A stretch of DNA of 64,000 nt. It comes from Pseudomonas pergaminensis (GTDB lineage Bacteria > Pseudomonadota > Gammaproteobacteria > Pseudomonadales > Pseudomonadaceae). A program made the translations under genes and the position numbers. Under the pieces are notes generated by a model. The model searched no databases and was not told the origin of the DNA. It saw only the letters and a list, made by a program, of their open reading frames with translations. Shown piece after piece: positions 1 to 8,024 of the stretch. The stretch lies in assembly GCF_024112395.2 (NCBI RefSeq), contig NZ_CP078013.2:186001-250000 (forward strand), written 5' to 3'. Numbering within the stretch: the first letter of the stretch is position 1; every line of letters starts with the position of its first letter.

Positions 1-180
1 TCATTGACGCTGGCGCCGGTAAAGGTCGAACCGGGTCACGTCTACCTGCTGGGTGACAATCGCTACAACAGCAACGACAGCCGCTTCATGGGCCAAGTCC
101 CGGTTGCAGAGGTGGTGGGCAAGGTCACCGGGATCTGGTTCTCGAATGATCGCGCACGTATCGGCACGTTATTCCCGTGA
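1..180 (+). CDS. lepB: signal peptidase I, C-terminal end (partial)
   Basis: The window opens inside this gene; 59 codons remain before the TGA at 178-180. The visible part contains GDNRYNSNDSR followed by FMGQVPVAEVVGKV, the conserved GDNR..SxDSR block of family S26 signal peptidases that shapes the active site, and then the FxG.V.....G motif that follows it. The enzyme removes signal peptides from exported proteins at the outer face of the inner membrane. The catalytic Ser and Lys and the membrane anchor lie to the left of the window. It could be the housekeeping LepB or a second S26 peptidase; the fragment cannot separate these, so the symbol is tentative. Confidence 0.85.
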   Translation, partial: SLTLAPVKVEPGHVYLLGDNRYNSNDSRFMGQVPVAEVVGKVTGIWFSNDRARIGTLFP

Positions 181-287
181 GCCTTCCGACGTTCAGTCAA
201 GTACACGGGCACGATTGAGAAAGAGTGTGAGCCCATCTGCGCCCGCTCAAGACAGACACAAACACCTTGAACCTGGAACGACACCGC

Positions 288-920
288 ATGGACGTCAATA
301 ACACCGCTAAACGCCCGACGATTCTGGCCAGCATCGGCCGACGCCGGGCCGCGCTCATCCTCCTTTGCCTGGCAACACTCGCAGGTTGCCAGGGTGTCCC
401 CTACCGAGGCGCCGAAGATCAGGCGCGGATCAACGCCGACTTGAAACTAGGGGCGACACCTTCCCAGTTCATCCCCTTGCGTTGGGCTTACTCGGACTAT
501 GGCATTCAATCCGGTACCCAGACAAAGGATGCGGTTGCCGTGGTGCAGCCGGGCCGGGTCACGCTGGTGGGGTATGAGGGCGGGCACTATGTGAGCCAGG
601 CCAGCTTCCCGGTGGCATCGGTGGACTGTGCCTACATCTTCGAAAGCGAGGGCAGTGACAGGCCGGTATGGCTGCTGCAAAAAGAGCGCTTCGTGTTCCT
701 TTCGCCGAGCGACCATCGTGGCAATGGCGACATGGCCAGGCGCGTGCAACTGGTCAAGGAACTGGGCAATAGCGGTTTCAAGTTGCAGCGCGATGCCCAG
801 GGCCCAGCCTACCGCCCGACCGGGAAGTCGGAGCGCCAGTTGGTGCTCAATACCGTCGTTGGTCATCACATGGAAGAGGTCGCCGAGAACCAGGCTTACA
901 ACGTGTGCCGGCCTCAGTGA
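288..920 (+). CDS. predicted lipoprotein of unknown function
   Basis: A 210-residue protein with a positively charged start (RRR), a hydrophobic stretch and a lipobox LAGC near residue 34, so it should be exported and lipidated. I chose the ATG at 288; an in-frame TTG at 267 would only add seven residues. The mature part contains a few cysteines (VDCAYIF and a C-terminal VCRP) but no family I recognise. It is followed by a strong hairpin shared with the convergent lipoprotein gene on the minus strand. It is the first of six lipoprotein genes in the next 4 kb; nothing in the sequence gives a molecular role. Confidence 0.75.
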   Translation: MDVNNTAKRPTILASIGRRRAALILLCLATLAGCQGVPYRGAEDQARINADLKLGATPSQFIPLRWAYSDYGIQSGTQTKDAVAVVQPGRVTLVGYEGGHYVSQASFPVASVDCAYIFESEGSDRPVWLLQKERFVFLSPSDHRGNGDMARRVQLVKELGNSGFKLQRDAQGPAYRPTGKSERQLVLNTVVGHHMEEVAENQAYNVCRPQ

Positions 921-934
921 CCCTTTGAATAGCC

Positions 935-960
935 TGTGTGGCAAGCCCGCTTGCCACACA
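935..960. terminator. bidirectional hairpin between convergent genes
   Basis: A perfect 11-bp inverted repeat TGTGTGGCAAG / CTTGCCACACA with a 4-base loop lies between two convergent lipoprotein genes. It can fold on either strand. There is no long T run, so it may act as a REP-like mRNA end stabiliser as much as a terminator. Confidence 0.6.
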
Positions 961-983
961 GAACGGCGTGCGCCCGTGCCGGT

Positions 984-1571
984 TTACAGCAACTTGCGTT
1001 GTACTGCTTCGTCCAGTGTGCTGCGCGTCAACGTCTCGACCACTTCCCGCGTATCAGTCTGGAACGGCAGGCCCACGATCAGCACCAGATGCACCCAGGT
1101 GCGCACCGACTCACTCTTTTTGACCCGGCCCAGCTCCTTGCCATCCTTGTCCTTGAACACGGTTTCAAGGGTAAAAATGTTTTTCGCGGTAGTGGGGATC
1201 ACGAAGAATGTGAAGCCAGTAATGAACGCCGAAACCGGGCTGTATTCTTCATTGTTGTGCAGTGTGGCGTCCACATAGAGGTCCGAGTCGGCCTTGTCGG
1301 TGCTGACCCGCGAAAAGCGGTTGGACTGTTGGAAGGTGTCGGCCACAGCCTTTTCCCACAGCACTACCGGGGCGCCGACTGCCGCATTGCCCGGGCCGCC
1401 GTTGACATGGTTTTGCGCCGTGGTGCGCACGTACGCGGTAGGTTTTTGCGCCGGGGCGTGAGCGGTCGGTGGCCAGGTCTGTACCACTGGCAGTTCGTGT
1501 TGCGAGTAGGACACGCAGCCGGTCAGCAGGACCGCCGCGAGTACCAGGCTGTGCTTGATCAATCCTTTCAT
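984..1571 (-). CDS. predicted lipoprotein of unknown function
   Basis: A 195-residue protein beginning MKGLIKHSLVLAAVLLTGC, a textbook lipoprotein signal with lipobox LTGC, followed by VSYSQ. The middle contains a weakly hydrophobic segment (SAFITGFTFFVIPT). It sits 16 bp downstream of another lipoprotein gene on the same strand whose mature start is also CVSY, so the two are probably co-transcribed and may be distant paralogues. The body suggests a small soluble beta-rich domain on the inner face of the outer membrane, but I recognise no named domain. Confidence 0.75.
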   Translation of the reverse strand: MKGLIKHSLVLAAVLLTGCVSYSQHELPVVQTWPPTAHAPAQKPTAYVRTTAQNHVNGGPGNAAVGAPVVLWEKAVADTFQQSNRFSRVSTDKADSDLYVDATLHNNEEYSPVSAFITGFTFFVIPTTAKNIFTLETVFKDKDGKELGRVKKSESVRTWVHLVLIVGLPFQTDTREVVETLTRSTLDEAVQRKLL

Positions 1572-1587
1572 GTGTTGCTCCTTGAAA

Positions 1588-2199
1588 CTAAGGTTTCGCC
1601 AGTTTGGCGGTGGCGGTGTCGAGCAATTGCGCGATCAGTTTGGTCAGTTGCTGGCCGCCCATCGAAGGCGCCCAATACTGGCCGCTGTAAAGCCCGACGT
1701 TGTGTTCGAACGTGATCGACTCCTTCGCCGATGCCAGTTCCTTGCCGTCGCGATCGACGATGACCAGGTCGCCGGCCACGTCAAAACTGTCCACGTAGAT
1801 GGGGCCGTTGACCCAGATCCAAATGGTCAGCGTTAGCAGCGCGCCGGGGACGTAGGCCGGGTGCGGGGCGCGATGGCCCTTGAGGGAAGTCATGTTGAAT
1901 TTGAGCGTGACGTCGTGCTCACCGAGGCGGACCGGGTACTCGGTGACCTGCTTGAAATAACCCGCCGTGCGCACGTATTGGTTGATCTGGGCCGTCAATG
2001 ATCGGCTGATGGCCGTCTTGTTGGCTTCGTTGACGTCGGCGGCACTCACCGTCACATCGGCGACTTGTGCACTGCGCGCGCTGCTAGTGGAAACCGGATG
2101 GAGCGGGGCGCCGATGGGGCCGGTGACGGTGTAGGAGACACAGCCGGTCATCGACAGCGCGGCAAAGAGCACCGTCGCCCGTAGGAGGGTTTTCGACAC
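1588..2199 (-). CDS. predicted lipoprotein of unknown function
   Basis: A 203-residue protein with signal MSKTLLRATVLFAALSMTGC and mature start CVSYTVTGP. A segment YVPGALLTLTIWIWVNGPIYVDSF is hydrophobic but interrupted, and the C-terminus (QLLDTATAKLAKP) is helical. It is the first gene of a two-gene minus-strand unit. The 269 bp between its start and the plus-strand lipoprotein gene at 2469 must hold divergent promoters. Its function is unknown; the shared CVSY mature start suggests kinship with the following gene. Confidence 0.75.
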   Translation of the reverse strand: MSKTLLRATVLFAALSMTGCVSYTVTGPIGAPLHPVSTSSARSAQVADVTVSAADVNEANKTAISRSLTAQINQYVRTAGYFKQVTEYPVRLGEHDVTLKFNMTSLKGHRAPHPAYVPGALLTLTIWIWVNGPIYVDSFDVAGDLVIVDRDGKELASAKESITFEHNVGLYSGQYWAPSMGGQQLTKLIAQLLDTATAKLAKP

Positions 2200-2468
2200 G
2201 TAATATCCCTATAAAAGAACGAACCAAGCCACTGTCTCGTCCTTTACGGGCATAACTTGAGCACGCAATTTTATTTATCAGGATGAGGCAAGAGCCATTA
2301 TTGTTTTTGTTTGCCACACAACGTCTTGGGGACTGACGCCAGGGGCTTATGCGCCAGTGCCATTAAAACGACACTATCCTGGCGCCAAAACAGCTTGAGA
2401 ACGGCTTTCAACTCCGTAAAATGCCGCGATTGTTTAAAGCTTGATACTTTTCAGGGACGAATTCAGAC

Positions 2469-3050
2469 ATGCGTGTGTTTGTCGTATTTCTCGCGGCCTG
2501 CCTTATGGCGGGCTGTGCCTCCAAGCCGGATTACTACATCTCCCCGGCGCCGGTGACCATTCCCAAGACGGCTACCTATTGGCTCGACAACTTCGACGTT
2601 GAGGTCCGGGGTAAAAACGAGCGCTTCTTGCCGGATGACAAAGTCCGCCAGCAACTGGGCGTCGACCTGATCGATCGCCTGCTCAAGGCCAAGCGTTACG
2701 CCACCAGCAAGGCATCCGCCGACTACATCCTGGATATGGACGTGATCTACGCCCGGCGTATTCAGGACACCCAGGGTGGTTTGGTCAGCCCGCTTATCGA
2801 AGACAACAAGTACCTGGTCGGTGTGGACTTCAACTACAAAGTCACCGTCAGGAAAGGCGATACCGAAGTCCTGCACTTCGCCCAGGCGCGCGAAGGTTTG
2901 ATGCCTGCCGGCGCGGTTGGGCACTGGCAGAACCTCAAGACGGTCGGTGGGATTCTGACCCGCAGTGGCAACGCCAACGTAGAGCCGTTCTACACCGGTC
3001 TGTTGAGCCGCTTTATCGTCGATGATTTACGCAACATTCCGTCCCGCTAG
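2469..3050 (+). CDS. predicted lipoprotein of unknown function
   Basis: A 193-residue protein starting MRVFVVFLAACLMAGC, with lipobox MAGC. The mature part has a repeated strand-turn-strand feel (ADYILDMDVIYARRI and GVDFNYKVTVRKGDTEVLHFAQ), like many small outer-membrane lipoproteins with a LptE- or CsgG-like beta-alpha core. This is a fold impression, not an identification. It precedes the CsgG-like operon by 38 bp on the same strand and may be its first gene. Confidence 0.72.
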   Translation: MRVFVVFLAACLMAGCASKPDYYISPAPVTIPKTATYWLDNFDVEVRGKNERFLPDDKVRQQLGVDLIDRLLKAKRYATSKASADYILDMDVIYARRIQDTQGGLVSPLIEDNKYLVGVDFNYKVTVRKGDTEVLHFAQAREGLMPAGAVGHWQNLKTVGGILTRSGNANVEPFYTGLLSRFIVDDLRNIPSR

Positions 3051-3088
3051 TTCATTTGCAGAACAAACTTTCACTCCAGGAGCACCCC

Positions 3089-3769
3089 GTGAAAACACTG
3101 TCCAAAATCCTGCTGTCCGGCCTCACCGCCGCAGCGTTGCTGACCGTGGCCGGTTGCGCCACGGAGAGCAACCGCGCAATGCCGGTGGAACAAGTCGCCA
3201 GCGCCCACGTCGCCTATTCCGGCGTGCGTGTGCCGATTGCCGTGGGCAAGTTCGACAACCGCTCCAGCTACATGCGCGGCATTTTCTCCGACGGCGTTGA
3301 CCGCCTCGGTGGCCAGGCCAAGACTATCCTGATCACCCACCTGCAGCAGACCAACCGCTTCAGCGTGCTGGACCGCGACAACATGGGCGAAATCTCCCAG
3401 GAAGCCGCGATCAAAGGCACCGTGCAGAAACTCAAGGGTGCTGACTACGTCGTGACCGGCGATGTGACCGAGTTCGGCCGCAAGGAAACCGGCGACCGCC
3501 AGCTGTTTGGCATTCTCGGCCGTGGCAAGACCCAGGTGGCCTACGCCAAAGTCGCGCTGAACATCGTCAACATCAGCACGTCCGAAGTGGTGTATTCCAC
3601 CCAGGGCGCCGGTGAATACGCGCTGTCCAACCGTGAAGTGGTCGGCTTCGGCGGCACCGCCAGCTACGACTCCACCCTCAATGGCAAGGTCCTGGACCTG
3701 GCCATGCGCGAAGCCATCAACCGCCTCGTCGACGGCATCAACGCCGGCGCCTGGAACCCGCGTAACTGA
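3089..3769 (+). CDS. CsgG/LpoB-like lipoprotein
   Basis: I place the start at GTG 3089, which has an AGGAG box 7 bp upstream and gives KTLSKILLSGLTAAALL then lipobox VAGC; an ATG at 3056 lacks a good site. The 226-residue product has CsgG-family signatures: IAVGKFDNRSS, a conserved LITHLQQTNRFSVLDR, ADYVVTGDVTEFGRK and a C-terminal amphipathic LAMREAINRLVDGI. CsgG relatives form outer-membrane secretion channels, and LpoB relatives activate penicillin-binding proteins. Its two downstream partners (DUF4810 and DUF799/GNA1162) form a trio I remember from Neisseria and Pseudomonas, so it probably works with them in an envelope complex. The precise role is not known. Confidence 0.82.
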   Translation: MKTLSKILLSGLTAAALLTVAGCATESNRAMPVEQVASAHVAYSGVRVPIAVGKFDNRSSYMRGIFSDGVDRLGGQAKTILITHLQQTNRFSVLDRDNMGEISQEAAIKGTVQKLKGADYVVTGDVTEFGRKETGDRQLFGILGRGKTQVAYAKVALNIVNISTSEVVYSTQGAGEYALSNREVVGFGGTASYDSTLNGKVLDLAMREAINRLVDGINAGAWNPRN

Positions 3770-3798
3770 TCAGCAGCACCTCAAGGAGCAGTACAAGG

Positions 3799-4161
3799 AT
3801 GAGCAAGGCAGTCAAGTTGGCGTTGATGCTGACAGCAGTCGCAGCGGTCGCCGGGTGCCATACGGCGCCTCAACCCCTGTATCAGTGGGAAAGCTACCAG
3901 CCGCAGGTTTACGAGTACTTCAAGGGCGAGCCCAAGGAAGCACAGGTCGAGGCACTGGAGCGCGATCTGCAGAAGATCAACGCCAGCGGCCGCAAGGCCC
4001 CGCCGGGTTATCACGCCCACCTGGGCATGCTGTACCTGAGCATGGGCAAGGATGACCAGATGGTGCAGGAGTTCCGCACCGAGAAGGCGCTATTCCCTGA
4101 ATCCGCCTCGTACATGGACTTTCTGCTGAAAAACGCCAAGACCGGAGTCGCCACTAAATGA
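3799..4161 (+). CDS. DUF4810-type lipoprotein
   Basis: A 120-residue protein with signal MSKAVKLALMLTAVAAVAGC. The mature region has PLYQWESYQPQVYEYFKG and a helical repeat-like stretch (HLGMLYLSMGKDDQMVQEFRTEKALFPES), which resembles one TPR hairpin. This is typical of the DUF4810 family as I know it. The stop overlaps the start of the next gene by 4 bp (ATGA), so the two are translationally coupled. It probably forms part of an outer-membrane complex with the CsgG-like and DUF799 proteins encoded on either side. Confidence 0.8.
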   Translation: MSKAVKLALMLTAVAAVAGCHTAPQPLYQWESYQPQVYEYFKGEPKEAQVEALERDLQKINASGRKAPPGYHAHLGMLYLSMGKDDQMVQEFRTEKALFPESASYMDFLLKNAKTGVATK

Positions 4162-4808
4162 GCCTGTTGAAACTCACGGGCGCCTTGCTGGCCCTGGCCC
4201 TGCTCGGCGGTTGCGCAGCCCCCAAGACCATTGATTACACGGCGTACAAGCAGGCACGACCGAAGTCGATCCTGGTACTGCCGCCGATCAATGAGTCGCC
4301 GGAAGTGCAGGCGTCCTACAGCATGGTCTCGCAAGTGACCTACCCGTTGGCGGAAGCCGGCTACTACGTATTGCCGATTGCCCTGGTGGACGAAACCTTC
4401 CGCCAGAACGGTCTCACCACCGCCAACGATATCCAGGCCGTACCGCCGACCAAGCTGCACGACATCTTTGGGGCGGACGCGGCGCTGTACATCACCGTCA
4501 CCGAGTACGGCACCAAGTACATGCTGATCTCCAGCGACACCTCCGTGACGGCTTCGGCCAAACTGGTGGACCTGCGCACCGGCACCACCCTGTGGACCGG
4601 CTCGGCGCGTGCTTCCAGCGAAGAAGGCAACAACAACGGTGGCGGTCTCGTCGGCATGCTGATCACGGCGGCGGTCAAGCAGGTGATCAACAGCTCCACC
4701 GATGCGGCGCACCCGATCGCCGGTATTACCAGTGCGCGCCTGCTGTCGCCGGGGCAGCGTGCGGGGATCCTGTACGGTCCGCGTAATCCGAAGTACGGTA
4801 CGGACTGA
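4158..4808 (+). CDS. DUF799 / GNA1162-family lipoprotein
   Basis: A 216-residue protein, start MSLLKLTGALLALALLGGC with lipobox LGGC, then SILVLPPINESPEV, ADAALYITVTEYGTKY and a glycine-rich NNNGGGLVGML patch. This matches the meningococcal GNA1162 (DUF799) family from memory; its fold is related to TolB-N/CsgG-type domains. It ends the CsgG-like/DUF4810/DUF799 operon and is followed by a terminator. The C-terminal LLSPGQRAGILYGPRNPKY is typical of the family. The role is presumed to be envelope assembly or secretion, with no substrate indicated. Confidence 0.82.
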   Translation: MSLLKLTGALLALALLGGCAAPKTIDYTAYKQARPKSILVLPPINESPEVQASYSMVSQVTYPLAEAGYYVLPIALVDETFRQNGLTTANDIQAVPPTKLHDIFGADAALYITVTEYGTKYMLISSDTSVTASAKLVDLRTGTTLWTGSARASSEEGNNNGGGLVGMLITAAVKQVINSSTDAAHPIAGITSARLLSPGQRAGILYGPRNPKYGTD

Positions 4809-4825
4809 TATCCGGATTCTGAGAG

Positions 4826-4853
4826 CACCACAGTTGGACTGTGGTGTTATTTG
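4826..4853 (+). terminator. rho-independent terminator of the lipoprotein operon
   Basis: An 8-bp perfect stem CACCACAG / CTGTGGTG with loop TTGGA, followed by TTATTTG, starts 18 bp after the DUF799 stop codon. The T tract is short, so termination may be partial. Confidence 0.7.
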
Positions 4854-4929
4854 AATCAGGGTTAACCCGAACATCCCGCACCGTGCGTCTGACCTTGTGA
4901 ACGGATCATTCATTCACGAGGTTCAGCCC

Positions 4930-6552
4930 ATGTCCCGTCCTCTGCTCTTCCTGCGTCCTGCCGCCCAAGGCTTTGCCGTCACCATGGTGGTGGCGTTGGC
5001 CGGTTGTGGGCTGTCCTCATCCCCTGAGTTGGCCAAACCGGCTGAGCCCGTCGCCGAATTGCAAAGCGCGCCGGTCCAGGGCGCCTTGGTCAAACGCATG
5101 GCAATGCCCGCCCCAATGCGCATGCAGGAATCAGCGGCGATGGACTACCGCAGCGAACCCCGCGAGCAATACGCAAACCTGCCGGACAACCCGGTGCATC
5201 GCGTGGCCGAAACGCCGGTTTCAACCTTCAGTGTTGATGTCGACACGGGTAGCTACGCCAACGTCAGACGCTTCCTCAACCACGGCAGCCTGCCGCCCGA
5301 AGGCGCTGTGCGACTCGAGGAAATGGTCAACTATTTCCCCTACCACTACGCGTTGCCCACCGACGGCTCGCCCTTTGGCGTGACCACCGAAGTGGCCGCC
5401 ACACCGTGGAACCCGCGCACCCAACTGCTGCGCATCGGCATCAAGGCGTCCGACCGCCCCGTGGCGGAGTTGGCGCCGGCCAACCTGGTGTTCCTGGTGG
5501 ACGTGTCCGGCTCCATGGACCGTCGCGAAGGCTTGCCGCTGGTGAAAAGCACGCTGAAATTGCTGGTGGATCAGTTGCGTGAGCAGGACCGTGTTTCGCT
5601 GGTGGTCTATGCCGGTGAGTCCCGGATAGTGCTCAAACCGACTTCCGGTCGAGACAAGGTGAAGATCCGCAACGCCATTGACCAACTCACCGCAGGCGGC
5701 TCCACGGCGGGCGCTTCCGGCATCGAACTGGCCTACCAGATGGCCCGCGAAGGCTTTATCGACAACGGCATCAACCGCATCCTGCTGGCGACCGACGGTG
5801 ATTTCAACGTGGGCATCAGTGATTTCGACAGCCTCAAACAGATGGCGGTAGAGCAGCGCAAAAGCGGTGTGTCCCTCACCACCCTGGGTTTCGGTGTGGA
5901 TAACTACAACGAACACCTGATGGAACAATTGGCCGACGCCGGTGACGGCAATTACGCTTACATCGACAACCTGCGCGAAGCGCGCAAAGTGCTGGTGGAC
6001 CAACTCAGCTCGACCCTGGCGGTGGTGGCGCGGGATGTGAAGTTGCAGGTGGAATTCAATCCGGCGCAGGTCAGTGAATATCGCCTGCTGGGCTATGAAA
6101 ACCGCGCCCTGAGGCGTGAGGATTTCAACAACGACAAGGTCGACGCTGGTGAAATTGGCGCAGGGCATACAGTCACAGCGCTGTACGAAATTGTGCCTAA
6201 AGGCGAGAAGGGCTGGTTGGAGCCTTTGCGGTACGCCGCTGCACCTGTGGCCGGGGACAAATCCGCTGAGCTGGCGATGCTGCGTGTACGCTACAAGCCT
6301 GCGGCGGGTGGTGACAGTCAACTGATCGAGCGGCCCATCAGTCATGAGTCCACCAATGCCAGCGATGACCTGCGCTTCGCGGCAGCCGTGGCTGCTTTCG
6401 CCCAACAGCTCAAGGGCGATGGCCGCTACACTGGCAGCATGAGCCTGCAGGACACTGCCGCACTGGCCCGCTCAGCCCGAGGCAATGACCCGTTCGGCTT
6501 GCGTAACGAGTTCGTGCAACTGGTGGAATTGGCCCAAAGCCTCAAACACTGA
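4930..6552 (+). CDS. von Willebrand factor A domain lipoprotein (YfbK-like)
   Basis: I chose ATG 4930, preceded by GAGG; an upstream ATG at 4897 lacks a site. The 540-residue product has a long signal ending VALAGC, so it is a probable lipoprotein. A YfbK-type N-terminal region (TFSVDVDTGSYANVRRFL, residues about 100-116) precedes the vWA domain, whose metal-ion site is DVSGSMD at 191-197, with GGSTAG and ATDGDFN completing the MIDAS. A conserved C-terminal domain ends in NEFVQLVELAQSL. Such proteins are found beside sigma/anti-sigma pairs, as here, which suggests an envelope-stress or surface-assembly role; the ligand is unknown. Confidence 0.88.
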   Translation: MSRPLLFLRPAAQGFAVTMVVALAGCGLSSSPELAKPAEPVAELQSAPVQGALVKRMAMPAPMRMQESAAMDYRSEPREQYANLPDNPVHRVAETPVSTFSVDVDTGSYANVRRFLNHGSLPPEGAVRLEEMVNYFPYHYALPTDGSPFGVTTEVAATPWNPRTQLLRIGIKASDRPVAELAPANLVFLVDVSGSMDRREGLPLVKSTLKLLVDQLREQDRVSLVVYAGESRIVLKPTSGRDKVKIRNAIDQLTAGGSTAGASGIELAYQMAREGFIDNGINRILLATDGDFNVGISDFDSLKQMAVEQRKSGVSLTTLGFGVDNYNEHLMEQLADAGDGNYAYIDNLREARKVLVDQLSSTLAVVARDVKLQVEFNPAQVSEYRLLGYENRALRREDFNNDKVDAGEIGAGHTVTALYEIVPKGEKGWLEPLRYAAAPVAGDKSAELAMLRVRYKPAAGGDSQLIERPISHESTNASDDLRFAAAVAAFAQQLKGDGRYTGSMSLQDTAALARSARGNDPFGLRNEFVQLVELAQSLKH

Positions 6553-6575
6553 ATTTGCCTGCAGCGTCGAACCAA

Positions 6576-6663
6576 TGTGGGAGCTGGCTTGCCTGCGATA
6601 GCATCAATGCGGTGTGACTGAAACACCGAAGCGTCTGCATCGCGGGCAAGCCCGGCTCCCACA
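6576..6663. repeat. REPIN (paired inverted REPs)
   Basis: Two REP cores in inverted orientation, TGTGGGAGCTGGCTTGCCTG and its degenerate mirror ending CCCGGCTCCCACA, flank a variable centre. The whole element is about 88 bp and lies between the vWA gene and the sigma factor gene. It is a non-autonomous palindromic element normally mobilised by a RAYT transposase encoded elsewhere. Confidence 0.85.
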
Positions 6664-6704
6664 GGAAATCTGCATTGATCCATCGAAAGGAGTTCGCCAC
6701 CTAC

Positions 6705-7277
6705 ATGGCCGTACCCGATGATTCACCCAGCGACGAAGCGCTGCTGGCCCGCTACCGAACCGGCGACAGCGCCGCGTTCGAAGCCTTGTACGCGCGCCAT
6801 CGCCAGGGCCTGTACCGGTTCCTCGTGTCCTTGAGCAACAAGGCCGAACTGGCCGAGGAAATCTACCAGGAGACCTGGCTCAGCCTGATCCGCAGCGCCA
6901 CCCAGCCACAAGGCCGGGCGAGTTTTCGTACATGGTTGTTCCAGATCGCCCGCAACCGCCTGATCGATTACTGGCGCAAGCACGGCATCCACAACCCGCT
7001 GCACGACAGCTACGACGAGCAACTGCACGCCCAGGCCGACGACAGCGCCGGCCCCGAGCAGCAACTGAGCCTCAGCCGCGACCAGGCGCGACTCGACGCC
7101 GCGCTGCAAGACCTGCCCGAAGACCAGCGCGAAGTCTTCCTGCTGCGCCTGCACGGCGACCTCGAAGTGCCGCAAATTGCCGCCCTCACCGGCGCCCCGC
7201 TGGAAACCGTCAAAAGCCGCCTGCGTTACGCCCAGCAGAAACTGCGCCGCCTGCTGGCCGAGGAGATACCCGCATGA
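6705..7277 (+). CDS. ECF-like sigma-70 family RNA polymerase factor
   Basis: I chose ATG 6705 (AAGGAG lies 12 bp upstream) over a TTG at 6675. The 190-residue protein has a region-2 core (DSAAFEALYARHRQGLYRF, then ELAEEIYQETWLSLI and FRTWLFQIARNRLIDYWRK), a variable linker rich in D and Q, and a region-4 helix-turn-helix (LPEDQREVFLLRLHGDLEV, then APLETVKSRLRYAQQKLRRLL). It should redirect RNA polymerase to a small regulon. Its stop overlaps the start of a membrane-anchored partner by 4 bp, the usual coupling of sigma and anti-sigma genes. The vWA protein upstream is likely part of the same system. Confidence 0.88.
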   Translation: MAVPDDSPSDEALLARYRTGDSAAFEALYARHRQGLYRFLVSLSNKAELAEEIYQETWLSLIRSATQPQGRASFRTWLFQIARNRLIDYWRKHGIHNPLHDSYDEQLHAQADDSAGPEQQLSLSRDQARLDAALQDLPEDQREVFLLRLHGDLEVPQIAALTGAPLETVKSRLRYAQQKLRRLLAEEIPA

Positions 7278-7867
7278 CCGACTCCCGACACACCCCGGAC
7301 CCCGACGACGTGCTGCTCCGGCACATGCGTCAACACAGCACCGGCGAGCCGCCCGCGTCCCTCGACGCCTTCATCCTCAACGCCGCCCGCCGCGAAGCCC
7401 CGGCACCACAGCCAAGCCTGTGGCAACGCTGGCTGCAAACCTGCCAACGGCCACGCTGGCAGATGGCATTCGCCACCGTTGCAGGCTTGGCATTGATGAT
7501 TGGCGTGGTGATGCGCGAACCCGTGCCGCAACCCGAAATCTCCACCGCGACCTTCTCCGCGCTTCATGAGGAAGCCGCGCGGCCCGCCCCGGCACCGATG
7601 TCCGCGCCTGCGCCGGTGGCCCGACTGGCTGTAGCCCCCAAGGCTGAGAGCGCGCAAGTCATGGGCTCGATGGCGGATGAGTCGAGCGCCAAGCTCAGCA
7701 AGCGCGCGCCGGTGGTGTTGCCGGGGTTGGAGGAGGGGTTGCAGGAGATTGTGAGCCTGCGTGAGGCTGGGGAAACCAAGGCGGCGGATGAAAAGCTGTT
7801 GGAGTTGTACAAGCGCTTTCCCGGTGAAGATTTGCCGGCGCTGTTGGAGGCGTTGCAGAAACATTAA
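7274..7867 (+). CDS. membrane-anchored partner of the sigma factor, putative anti-sigma
   Basis: A 197-residue protein translationally coupled (ATGA) to the sigma factor. The N-terminal 60 residues are cytoplasmic and helical, a single membrane segment lies at about 73-90 (WQMAFATVAGLALMIGVVM), and an Ala/Pro-rich periplasmic linker precedes a C-terminal helix pair (EGLQEIVSLREAGETKAADEKLLELYKRFPGE). Position and topology fit an anti-sigma or signal transducer, but there is no zinc-binding HxxxCxxC motif, so binding to the sigma factor is inferred from context only. The C-terminal helices could interact with the neighbouring vWA protein. Confidence 0.7.
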   Translation: MTDSRHTPDPDDVLLRHMRQHSTGEPPASLDAFILNAARREAPAPQPSLWQRWLQTCQRPRWQMAFATVAGLALMIGVVMREPVPQPEISTATFSALHEEAARPAPAPMSAPAPVARLAVAPKAESAQVMGSMADESSAKLSKRAPVVLPGLEEGLQEIVSLREAGETKAADEKLLELYKRFPGEDLPALLEALQKH

Positions 7868-7881
7868 ATCGTCGTCCACAA

Positions 7882-7914
7882 AAAAGCCCCAGGTCTTTCG
7901 ACCTGGGGCTTTCT
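7882..7914 (+). terminator. strong rho-independent terminator
   Basis: A 12-bp stem AAGCCCCAGGTC / GACCTGGGGCTT with a TTTC loop begins 17 bp after the putative anti-sigma stop, with an A run before it and T-rich bases after it. It marks the last chromosomal feature before the island. Confidence 0.85.
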
Positions 7915-7919
7915 CATCA

Positions 7920-7946
7920 TATCTGGTGCCCCGGCGTCATTTGAAC
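7920..7946 (-). other. left island boundary: decayed tRNA 3' end (attachment-site relic)
   Basis: Read against 16315-16342, the end of the tRNA-Arg gene, this stretch matches 22 of 28 aligned columns with one gap (TGGTGC, CCGGCG, ATT and GAAC are shared). On the minus strand it reads like the T-arm and CCA end of a tRNA. It is in direct orientation with the tRNA. A site-specific integration into the tRNA 3' end would leave this arrangement; the six differences suggest an old event. Confidence 0.5.
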
Positions 7947-7996
7947 AAAGAATTCAAGTATCTGATTTATATAATAAAAATAGAATAAATTCCGTT

Positions 7997-8020
7997 TAGG
8001 GATACATGTAGGGATACACG
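7997..8020 (+). repeat. tandem 12-bp repeat near the island edge
   Basis: TAGGGATACATG is followed directly by TAGGGATACACG (11 of 12 identical). Short direct repeats just inside an attachment site often serve as arm-type sites for tyrosine integrases. That role is inferred from position only; no integrase gene is present. Confidence 0.5.
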
Positions 8021-8024
8021 GGCA

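Noticed and set aside
53-301. An 82-codon frame over the end of the signal peptidase gene
   Set aside because: It is out of frame with the recognisable GDNR block and has no coding character.
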